Positions 1-5,351 of a DNA stretch of 5,351 nt are shown here, piece by piece. The notes below the pieces were generated by a model that made no database searches, was not told where the DNA came from, and saw only the letters and a list, made by a program, of their open reading frames with translations. Source of the stretch: Sulfurovum sp. (GTDB lineage: Bacteria > Campylobacterota > Campylobacteria > Campylobacterales > Sulfurovaceae). The stretch covers positions 1 to 5,351 of the forward strand of contig WFYB01000013.1 of the NCBI GenBank assembly GCA_015490315.1. Reading direction: 5' to 3'. The number at the start of each line of letters is the position of its first letter. The first letter of the stretch is position 1. A program made the position numbers and the translations under genes.

Positions 1-1642
1 CCCCTTCAGCAACCACCTCAAACCCCAAATCATGGATCATATCTATCATCGCTTTAACGGTAATTTGATGATCGAGGTTGGAATAGAGATCGAAGATCAG
101 TGATCTGTCTATTTTGATCGTCGAGAGCGGCAGAAGCTGCAGATGTTTGATTGAAGAACTGCCTGCCCCGAAATTGTCCAGAGAGATTGACAATCCAAGT
201 TCTCTAAAGAGTTTGAAGTCCATCATCGTCTTCTCAATATTTGCCATGGCCGCCTTTTCTGTAATATCCAAGTTGAATTCACGCGGATCCACATTATTGT
301 CTTCAAAAAGCATCTCAAGTTTCTGGATCAGCTTCTCTACCTGCATCTCTTTGAGTGAGAGGTTGAGTGTGACCTTGAATTTCTTCAAACCGTTATCATC
401 CCAAAACTTTCGCTGCTTGATCGCCTCTCTGAAAACATACTCTCCTACCTCTATGATCAACCCCGTTTTTTCAGCCACATTCAAAAATTTGTCTGCACTG
501 ATGATCCCCATCTCGGGATGATTCCAGCGAAGCAGTGCTTCTGCCCCGACCATCTCTTCTGTCTCCAGATTGAAGATAGGCTGATAGTAGAGAAAGAACT
601 CATGTCTTTTCAAGCCTCTTTGTATCTCTTCATTGATCTTTGTTTCATCCTTGTGCATCGCCTGCTGTTCCAGACTGAAAACTTCGATATTGGAATCACT
701 CTCATGTTGTGCATCTGCCAAAGCCTGATACATATGGTTGATCAGTTTGGTCGCATTTTCACCATGCTCCGGGTATTTTGCAATACCTACAGAGGCTGTC
801 ACACGGACACTACTCTCTGTTTTATGCAGGCTGCTTATGTCCAGTATCAACTTTCGGGCAATTTTTCGTGCAAGTTCTATATCATCAACATGCTCTGCGA
901 CCAACATAAACTTGTCACAATCCATGCGGTAGACTTTGATATTCTCTTCAGGGTTTTCGATGAAAAAGTTGGCGATCTTTTTCAGAAGTTGATTTGTATA
1001 CCCCAGCCCAAGCGTCGTCTGTAATTCACTGAAGTGATCTATCCCCAACAGAAGCAGCGCAAAGGATTCTGAATTTTTCTGACTCTCCATCACTTGAGCG
1101 TTTAGCTCACTCAGTGCTGTAAACTGACTCGGAAGCCCGGTGAGAAAGTCCACACCCCCCTCTTTGGAAGCCGATTTCGCTTCAGCCGGTGCTACAGTCC
1201 TCATATCTATCACACAAGTGACAGTCTCATTGAACGCGGTTTTGTCTACATAGATGTTGACCTGCTGCATCTTGCCGGCAATAACAAGCAATACATTCTG
1301 AAGATGAAAACTGCCCTTATGCAATGCTACCTGCTCCGTAAGAACCTCAAAAAAATCCCGTGGATTTTGGCTGTCTATCTTCAACTCTATTTTTTTTGCA
1401 TCCGGCAGCATTCTGTTTGTATCATCCAAGGAGAAGAGTTTTTTGGCCGCACCGTTGGCAAAGATGATATTGTTTTGCTGATCGAGGACAAACATCCCTT
1501 CATCATAATACTCTTTCTCTTTTTTAAAAAAGTTCAGCTCCCGTTGCAGGTTGCTGATCTGCTTCTTCTCTCTCTGGTAGACCCAGTAGAATATACCTGC
1601 TATCACCAGCAACACTGCACTCCCAATGATCACACTATCCAT
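1..1642 (-). CDS. Membrane-anchored PAS-GGDEF-EAL protein with degenerate GGDEF and altered EAL site (C-terminus off window)
   Basis: The minus strand reads open from ATG at 1642 to the left edge, giving 547 codons without a stop; the C-terminal end of the EAL domain is missing. Order: one transmembrane helix (residues about 4-22), a charged linker, a PAS-like domain (about 43-150), a GGDEF fold (about 163-325, starting DFLTGLPSQ) and an EAL domain (from about 340). The GGDEF signature is DCDKF (241-245) and the usual metal-binding Asp is Gly200, so cyclase activity is very unlikely; no RxxD inhibitory site is seen. The EAL domain keeps EAL (Glu368), Asn427, Lys510 and Glu546, but the metal Glu of the ExxE motif is Asp459 and the DDFGTG loop reads DNFGAG (Asn490). 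From family knowledge this should weaken or abolish c-di-GMP hydrolysis. It may instead bind c-di-GMP or partner its upstream paralogue, with which it appears co-transcribed. Domain calls are firm; the role is inferred. Confidence 0.93.
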   Translation of the reverse strand, partial: MDSVIIGSAVLLVIAGIFYWVYQREKKQISNLQRELNFFKKEKEYYDEGMFVLDQQNNIIFANGAAKKLFSLDDTNRMLPDAKKIELKIDSQNPRDFFEVLTEQVALHKGSFHLQNVLLVIAGKMQQVNIYVDKTAFNETVTCVIDMRTVAPAEAKSASKEGGVDFLTGLPSQFTALSELNAQVMESQKNSESFALLLLGIDHFSELQTTLGLGYTNQLLKKIANFFIENPEENIKVYRMDCDKFMLVAEHVDDIELARKIARKLILDISSLHKTESSVRVTASVGIAKYPEHGENATKLINHMYQALADAQHESDSNIEVFSLEQQAMHKDETKINEEIQRGLKRHEFFLYYQPIFNLETEEMVGAEALLRWNHPEMGIISADKFLNVAEKTGLIIEVGEYVFREAIKQRKFWDDNGLKKFKVTLNLSLKEMQVEKLIQKLEMLFEDNNVDPREFNLDITEKAAMANIEKTMMDFKLFRELGLSISLDNFGAGSSSIKHLQLLPLSTIKIDRSLIFDLYSNLDHQITVKAMIDMIHDLGFEVVAEG

Positions 1643-1647
1643 CTTTT

Positions 1648-1653
1648 CTCCTT
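1648..1653 (-). promoter_or_regulatory. Ribosome binding site of the downstream EAL gene
   Basis: AAGGAG on the minus strand sits 5 nt before the ATG at 1642. It starts 1 nt after the TAA stop (1655-1657) of the upstream gene. This fixes the start codon and suggests that ribosomes finishing the first protein can re-initiate on the second. Confidence 0.85.
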
Positions 1654-1654
1654 G

Positions 1655-3466
1655 TTATCGTAATAATTTTTGAAACTCAAATACCGGCAGAGGTTTGGAG
1701 ATATAGTATCCCTGTATATAGTCACAGCCGTATGAGGCGATCAGGTCAAACATACGCTTGTTCTCTATCCCCTCAACAATAATCTTCATCCCCAGATTGT
1801 GCCCAAGATCGATCATTGCTTTGACAATTCTCTGATCCTCTTTGTTGGTCAGAATGTAGTCTACCATCGTTTTATCGATTTTGACGATATCCGCCGGAAA
1901 TTTTTTGAGATAGGCAAACGAGGTATAACCTGTCCCAAAATCATCCAAAGCGATGGAGACACCCAGCTTTTTCAGAGACCATATCTCCTGTCTGGTCAGA
2001 CGTTCGCTTCGCATCGCATATCCTTCTGTAATCTCAAACTTCAAGCGTTCGGGATTGATCTGGTGATGCAATAGCTGTTTGGAGACATATTCGGCAAACC
2101 CTTTGCGCTCCAGTTCCAGAAGTGTCACGTTGATAGAGATTTGAATCTCTTTAAATTTGAAAAGTTCCCACCGCTTCATCTGCTTGAGCACCTCTTCAAG
2201 TATATACTCTCCCAACTCGATGATAAATCCTGTCTTTTCCATAATGGGAATAAAAACAGTGGGCGGGATAAGCCCATATTTAGGATGGTTCCATCGAATC
2301 AACGCTTCTGCCCCGACAACCTCTTGTTCGCTTGTCGTTACAATAGGCTGGTAGTAGACTTCGAACTCCTCCTTCTCCAGAGCTTCGTGCATCTCGTTAA
2401 AAAGCAGCAACTCATCATAATCCTGTCTGATCGCTTCAGGCATATAGACCTCACATTTTCCATATCCCTGTTTTTGCGCGGTTGCCAATGCCTGATAGGT
2501 ACGGTCAAGCAGCGTTCTTCGTGTTGCACTGTCCGGATAGATAGCTATCCCTACTGAGGCCGTCAGATAGAGCCGTACATCTTCTATCTTGTAAAACATC
2601 GTAAGCTCTTTCTGTATCTCCCGTATCAATGAGGTTACTTCATCGACCTCTTCTATATTGCTGATAGTAAGCAAAAAATTGTTGTGATGTGTATGATAGA
2701 CTTTTATATTCAAGGATGTAGGCAGATGCATTAAATATTCGGAAAACTTGATCAAAATTCTGTTTGCCTGCTCATGTCCTATAATCGAACGCAGCATTGT
2801 AAAGTTGTCGATATCGATCAATACCAGTGCGAGTTTCTTCTTATCGAGATGATTTTTGGCGAACAATGCATTCAGGTCGATCTGAAGTTGCGCCTGATTT
2901 GGAAGCTGGGTCAGCTGGTGTCTCCGGGACACAGTCTCATGCTTGATCTCTTTGCGCAGATCATGCATATAAATGATTTTGCACCAAGACTCTCCACTGT
3001 AGCGCCCCTCACTGCTGTCAAGATAGAGATTGACGGGGATCTCCTCTTCTGCATCATCTAACAAAAGGAATGACTGTGGATAGGTTTGCATCTGTGTTTT
3101 GTCACCTCTGTATTCCTGATTGACAAAGATATCTAAAGGGAGTAGCGTTTCATGGTTTCTGATTTGGGGCATATGTACCAAATCCTTACCCCTGTAGTCT
3201 TCACTCAAGCCAAGCAACTTGATCATTGAACGGTTTGCATAGACCACTTTGTTTTCGTTTGACAAAATCAAAATAGCATCTTCGGAGATGTCAAATGCTT
3301 TTTCAAAAACCTCTACTATATGATCGAGAAGGGCGTTGAGCCTCTTTTTTTTCCGTCGTAACACATAGAGGGAGACAAAAAGCAGAAATAGCAAGAGCAG
3401 TACAAGCAGAAGATAGTTGTAGGTACCCGGATCGCTCAACAGTATGCCACCTGATTCCTTCGACAT
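1655..3466 (-). CDS. Membrane-anchored PAS-GGDEF-EAL protein, predicted c-di-GMP phosphodiesterase
   Basis: A complete 603-residue protein. Order: a short N-terminal segment, one very hydrophobic transmembrane helix (about 16-36) followed by an Arg/Lys-rich stop-transfer stretch, a PAS-like sensor (about 48-170), a GGDEF fold (about 182-340) and an EAL domain (about 352-603). The GGDEF signature is HHNNF (260-264), so diguanylate cyclase activity is not expected, although Asp218 and the SVGIAIYP strand remain. The EAL domain has the full catalytic set: Glu387 (EAL), Asn446, Glu478 and Glu481 (EITE), Asp508-Asp509 in an intact DDFGTGYTS loop, Lys529 and Glu565, and ends with the usual QGYYISKP. 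It should linearise c-di-GMP to pGpG at the inner membrane, with the PAS and degenerate GGDEF domains as input modules. It heads a two-gene unit, with its own promoter and SD upstream and a similar gene 12 bp downstream. The PAS ligand cannot be told from sequence. Confidence 0.95.
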   Translation of the reverse strand: MSKESGGILLSDPGTYNYLLLVLLLLFLLFVSLYVLRRKKKRLNALLDHIVEVFEKAFDISEDAILILSNENKVVYANRSMIKLLGLSEDYRGKDLVHMPQIRNHETLLPLDIFVNQEYRGDKTQMQTYPQSFLLLDDAEEEIPVNLYLDSSEGRYSGESWCKIIYMHDLRKEIKHETVSRRHQLTQLPNQAQLQIDLNALFAKNHLDKKKLALVLIDIDNFTMLRSIIGHEQANRILIKFSEYLMHLPTSLNIKVYHTHHNNFLLTISNIEEVDEVTSLIREIQKELTMFYKIEDVRLYLTASVGIAIYPDSATRRTLLDRTYQALATAQKQGYGKCEVYMPEAIRQDYDELLLFNEMHEALEKEEFEVYYQPIVTTSEQEVVGAEALIRWNHPKYGLIPPTVFIPIMEKTGFIIELGEYILEEVLKQMKRWELFKFKEIQISINVTLLELERKGFAEYVSKQLLHHQINPERLKFEITEGYAMRSERLTRQEIWSLKKLGVSIALDDFGTGYTSFAYLKKFPADIVKIDKTMVDYILTNKEDQRIVKAMIDLGHNLGMKIIVEGIENKRMFDLIASYGCDYIQGYYISKPLPVFEFQKLLR

Positions 3467-3471
3467 TTTTT

Positions 3472-3477
3472 CCCCTT
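3472..3477 (-). promoter_or_regulatory. Ribosome binding site of the PAS-GGDEF-EAL gene
   Basis: AAGGGG on the minus strand, within AAGAAGGGGA, lies 5 nt before the ATG at 3466. It is a reasonable SD at good spacing and supports that start. Confidence 0.75.
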
Positions 3478-3492
3478 CTTGCTAATACCTTG

Positions 3493-3501
3493 ATTATAAC
3501 A
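3493..3501 (-). promoter_or_regulatory. Extended -10 promoter for the two EAL genes
   Basis: The minus strand reads TGTTATAAT: a perfect TATAAT (3493-3498) with the TGn extension. No TTGACA-like -35 is seen at 16-18 bp; the upstream region is A/T-rich, as is usual for sigma-70 promoters in Campylobacterota. Transcription would start near 3486, giving a leader of about 20 nt. The promoter lies in the 52-bp gap after the xseA stop, where I see no clear intrinsic terminator, so read-through from ubiE-xseA is also possible. Confidence 0.7.
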
Positions 3502-3518
3502 TAAAACTTTAAAGGCTT

Positions 3519-4787
3519 TTAGCTTTTCAACCCCTCTTTTTTTAGCGCTTTTGCTGTCAGTTTGACCTCTCTGTTTTGCAATACAAACTCCTCTTGGGCT
3601 TCTATCTCTTCAAGATCGACAGGCATACCCTCTTTGATCACCTGTGCCCACCCTTTTTTCGCGCTCAGCTCGGGGTTGCTCATCTGGGCTTTACTTTGCA
3701 GTGTCGCAAGCTGCTGCTGCTTTTTGGAGAGGATAAGCTCTATCGCATTTTGGTATCGCTCCCTCATCGGTTTGAACAATGATGCCTTTCGCTGCTGCTG
3801 ATACTGCATCACCCTTTGGTACTCACTTGCCAAGTCCCGGCACCTCTGAGCGGCATTTTGCAGCCTCTGTCCGGGTGAGAGGTGTTCGAAACGCTCAGCA
3901 AGGTGTCGAGCCATCTGGCTAAATCCATGCAGTTTCTGCGCGATAACACCATGGTAGCGCTCCCACATCTCGTCAAGCGTATAAAGCAGCTCCTGCCTGT
4001 CAGGTAGTATCATCTCGATCGCGGCACTGGGCGTGGGTGCACGCAGATCCGCCACATGGTCACTGATAAGCACATCCACCTCATGCCCTACCGCACTCAC
4101 CACAGGTGTCCGGCAGCCGAATATGGCATCTGCGACCTCCTCTTCGTTGAAACTCCAGAGATCCTCCACCGAGCCGCCGCCGCGGCCCACCACGATCACA
4201 TCTGCTCCCAGAGTATCGGCATATCGCAATGCTCTAGCAATCCCGCCGGGTGCACTCTCGCCCTGTACCGGTGTATCGACGATGATCACCTCGATGAGCG
4301 GCCAGCGCTTCTCGATGATCTTGAGCATATCGTGCAGTGCGGCACTCTCTTTTGCAGTCACCAGTGCCAAACGGCGAATCTCTTTGGGGATAGGCTGCTT
4401 TCTTTGTGCATCGAAGTAGCCCTTTGCCTTTAGGCGTGCCTTGAGCTGCTCAAACGCCACTGCGAGTGCACCCTGCCCGTAAGGCTCAGCTTTGACGGCA
4501 TAAAACTGATACTCACCGCGCGGCGTATAGACCCCGACTGAGCCCTCTATGACGATATGCATCCCTTTTTCGATACGAAACTTCATCTTCGCTGCCGAAG
4601 AGCGCCACATCACACACTTGATGGAACTCTGCGCATCTTTGATAGAAAAATAGAGATGTCCCGAACTATGATAGGTAACCGAAGCGACCTCACCCTCTAC
4701 AAGCACATGCATAAAAGTCGCTTCAAGGAGGGATTTTATTTTGGTGTTAAGGGAAGAGACGGAGATCATCTGCATGGGCTTTTCCAT
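3519..4787 (-). CDS. xseA: Exodeoxyribonuclease VII large subunit
   Basis: 422 residues from the first ATG; the family is usually about 400-460. With several copies of XseB it forms exonuclease VII, a cytoplasmic enzyme that degrades single-stranded DNA from both ends to oligonucleotides, acting in repair and recombination. An N-terminal OB-fold (about 7-102) includes the family stretch SSGHLYFSIKD and binds ssDNA. The nuclease core carries VTAKESAALHDML (143-155), VGRGGGSVEDLW (200-211), SAVGHEVDV (231-239) and DLRAPTPSAA (247-256). A Gln/Arg-rich coiled region (about 290-365) should be the XseB-binding helices. The start is uncertain: the ATG at 4787 has no SD because pyrimidine-rich repeats precede it, while in-frame ATGs follow at 4775 and 4769. 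The last gives MISVSSLN, matching where the family homology begins, with GGAAAAG upstream. xseB is not in the window. The next gene upstream is ubiE, an order I recall from Campylobacter. Confidence 0.97.
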   Translation of the reverse strand: MEKPMQMISVSSLNTKIKSLLEATFMHVLVEGEVASVTYHSSGHLYFSIKDAQSSIKCVMWRSSAAKMKFRIEKGMHIVIEGSVGVYTPRGEYQFYAVKAEPYGQGALAVAFEQLKARLKAKGYFDAQRKQPIPKEIRRLALVTAKESAALHDMLKIIEKRWPLIEVIIVDTPVQGESAPGGIARALRYADTLGADVIVVGRGGGSVEDLWSFNEEEVADAIFGCRTPVVSAVGHEVDVLISDHVADLRAPTPSAAIEMILPDRQELLYTLDEMWERYHGVIAQKLHGFSQMARHLAERFEHLSPGQRLQNAAQRCRDLASEYQRVMQYQQQRKASLFKPMRERYQNAIELILSKKQQQLATLQSKAQMSNPELSAKKGWAQVIKEGMPVDLEEIEAQEEFVLQNREVKLTAKALKKEGLKS

Positions 4788-4797
4788 ACGGATGAAA

Positions 4798-4825
4798 GTA
4801 GGAGGTAGGAGGTAGGAGGTAGGAG
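4798..4825 (+). repeat. Heptamer tandem repeat, left arm (GTAGGAG x4)
   Basis: Four perfect head-to-tail copies of GTAGGAG on the plus strand. On the coding (minus) strand this is CTCCTAC x4, immediately before the xseA start, and contains three copies of ACCTCCT, the core of the 16S rRNA anti-Shine-Dalgarno sequence. Confidence 0.95.
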
Positions 4826-4833
4826 CTGTTGTA

Positions 4834-4853
4834 AGCTTTTCTTTTGAAAAGCT
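4834..4853. repeat. Perfect hairpin in the element core
   Basis: AGCTTTTC, loop TTTT, GAAAAGCT: an 8-bp perfect inverted repeat. In the transcribed minus strand it is followed by TACAACAG with no T-run, so it is not a standard intrinsic terminator. It may act in RNA folding or as a terminus of a smaller repeat. Confidence 0.7.
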
Positions 4854-4870
4854 CTCATTTTAATAAAAGT

Positions 4871-4883
4871 ATTGCGAAGCAAT
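4871..4883. repeat. Short hairpin in the element core
   Basis: ATTGC-GAA-GCAAT is a 5-bp perfect inverted repeat with a 3-nt loop. A weaker palindrome (TTTT-AAT-AAAA, 4858-4868) lies between it and the larger hairpin, so the core is a chain of small palindromes. Confidence 0.55.
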
Positions 4884-4894
4884 GCAAACCAAAA

Positions 4895-4922
4895 CTCCTC
4901 ACTCCTCACTCCTCACTCCTAC
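4895..4922 (-). repeat. Heptamer tandem repeat, right arm (CTCCTCA x3 + CTCCTAC on plus strand)
   Basis: On the minus strand this reads GTAGGAG followed by TGAGGAG x3. The first unit supplies the ubiE stop: its G is the third base of the last Lys codon and the next three bases are TAG. The last three units are a variant of the left-arm unit sharing AGGAG. Confidence 0.93.
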
Positions 4923-5351
4923 TTCTTCTGTGCTACCAAAAGCGTACTGATCCCCATCGAGAAAGATTTGGTATATTTCATCTCAAAGCCTGCCTCTTCG
5001 AGTTCACGGCTGAGCATCTCGGTCGTCAAAAACTCTTCGATAGAATCAGGCAGGTATTTATAGGCTTCATAGTTTTTGGAGATCAATCCCCCTACACGTG
5101 GCAGTACCTGTTTCATCCCGAAATCCACCACGCGGTCGAGCATGCCCCTGCGCTCCTGCTTGGTAAACTCGAGGATCACGACAATACCACCTGGCTTTAG
5201 GGCACGGTGGAACTCCTGCAGTGCCTCTACCCTGTCAACCACGTTACGGATACCGTAACTGATCGAGATCACATCACTGCTCTCGTCAGCGATAGGAAGC
5301 ACCTGCGCCTTGCCCTCGATAAACTCAGCAAAATCCACCTTTTTGCGTGCC
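4919..5351 (-). CDS. ubiE: UbiE/MenG family quinone C-methyltransferase, C-terminal part (N-terminus off window)
   Basis: The last 143 codons of a SAM-dependent methyltransferase; the frame continues through the right edge (ARKKVDFAEF...), so the GTG at 5338 is an internal Val, not a start. The family is about 240 residues, so roughly 100 are missing, including the glycine-rich SAM motif I. Visible signatures are the acidic LPIADESSDVISISYGIRNV stretch, LKPGGIVVILEF (motif III) and a C-terminal FSMGISTLLVAQKK tail. UbiE methylates the ring of demethylmenaquinone (and of a ubiquinone precursor where that pathway exists). If the host is campylobacterotal, only the menaquinone step would apply, since those bacteria use menaquinone for respiration. 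It lies upstream of xseA in the same direction, 131 bp apart, with the palindromic element between them. Confidence 0.93.
   Translation of the reverse strand, partial: ARKKVDFAEFIEGKAQVLPIADESSDVISISYGIRNVVDRVEALQEFHRALKPGGIVVILEFTKQERRGMLDRVVDFGMKQVLPRVGGLISKNYEAYKYLPDSIEEFLTTEMLSRELEEAGFEMKYTKSFSMGISTLLVAQKK

Larger units (their letters stand above)
4798..4922. repeat. 125-bp palindromic element with heptamer-array arms
   Basis: The element has two 28-bp arms of four heptamers each in inverted orientation around a 69-bp core with three small inverted repeats. The outermost 7 bp of the arms (GTAGGAG / CTCCTAC) are perfectly complementary, and each of the other three unit pairs matches at 5 of 7 positions, so 22 of 28 positions can pair. 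It fills almost the whole ubiE-xseA gap, and the ubiE stop lies in its outermost unit. No ORF of substance is present. It resembles a non-autonomous interspersed repeat (REP- or MITE-like), but I see no target-site duplication and cannot name a family. Confidence 0.75.

Noticed and set aside
114..1663. Several plus-strand open frames of 60-170 codons opposite the EAL genes (for example 114-521, 518-1024, 1304-1663).
   Set aside because: They are antisense to an uninterrupted 547-codon frame with clear EAL/GGDEF motifs, show no recognisable domain and have low-complexity composition. They are shadows.
3502..3530. A/T-rich partial palindromes after the xseA stop (TAAAAG...CTTTAAAG...TTTTA) as a terminator.
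   Set aside because: No stable stem with a proper loop and T-run can be drawn; CTTTAAAG has no loop. I do not call a terminator.
4033..4433. Plus-strand open frames of about 125 codons inside xseA.
   Set aside because: They are antisense to the most conserved part of XseA (GRGGGSVEDLW, SAVGHE) and reflect its codon pattern.
4834..4853. Hairpin as an intrinsic terminator for ubiE.
   Set aside because: In the transcribed minus strand the stem is A/T-rich and followed by TACAACAG rather than a T-run, so it does not meet the usual pattern.
4766..4858. A 30-codon minus-strand reading frame (MRAFQKKS...) spanning the left heptamer arm, whose TGA overlaps the xseA ATG at 4769.
   Set aside because: There is no SD before its ATG, the product is made largely from the repeat (LLPPTSYLLL) and it overlaps the xseA start in another frame. 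The ATGA overlap is suggestive of coupling but is most likely chance.
4862..4892. A possible sigma-70 promoter for xseA inside the element core (TTGCAT ... TATTAA, minus strand).
   Set aside because: Both hexamers are poor and the spacing is 16 bp; A/T-rich core sequence would give such matches by chance.
4798..4922. The repeats as a CRISPR array or iterons of a replication origin.
   Set aside because: Units are only 7 bp with no spacers, and the two arrays are inverted. There is no replication gene or DnaA-box cluster nearby, and the setting is a housekeeping gene pair.

Overview
All genes in this window lie on the minus strand, so transcription runs from high to low coordinates. The gene order ubiE-xseA matches what I recall from Campylobacter jejuni. 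Together with the moderate GC content and the protein style, this suggests a Campylobacterota (epsilonproteobacterial) chromosome, perhaps a Sulfurovum- or Sulfurimonas-like sulfur oxidiser. The lineage is an inference, because the window has no rRNA or other marker.

In transcription order, the right edge (4919-5351) holds the C-terminal 143 residues of a UbiE/MenG quinone C-methyltransferase. Next comes a 125-bp intergenic palindromic element (4798-4922). It is built from four heptamers on one side, a core with small hairpins, and four inverted heptamers on the other side. The ubiE stop codon lies inside its outermost heptamer, and the element ends about 10 bp before the first possible xseA start. 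xseA follows (3519-4787) and encodes the large subunit of exodeoxyribonuclease VII.

A 52-bp gap (3467-3518) carries an excellent extended -10 promoter and a ribosome binding site. These drive a two-gene unit of membrane-anchored cyclic-di-GMP proteins: a complete 603-residue TM-PAS-GGDEF-EAL protein (1655-3466) and, 12 bp downstream, a second protein of the same architecture (1-1642) whose C-terminus runs off the left edge. The second gene is open for 547 codons without a stop.

In both proteins the GGDEF active site is destroyed (HHNNF and DCDKF). The upstream EAL domain keeps every catalytic residue, while the downstream one carries two substitutions at metal-binding positions (Glu to Asp, and DD to DN). 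The likely reading is one active c-di-GMP phosphodiesterase paired with a weakened or c-di-GMP-sensing paralogue that arose by duplication.

ubiE and xseA are housekeeping genes. The most unusual object is the heptamer-armed palindrome between them. Its RNA would place Shine-Dalgarno-like repeats just after the ubiE stop and anti-Shine-Dalgarno-like repeats just before xseA. I see no tRNA, rRNA, CRISPR array, transposase or phage gene, and no gene-free stretch over 300 bp.
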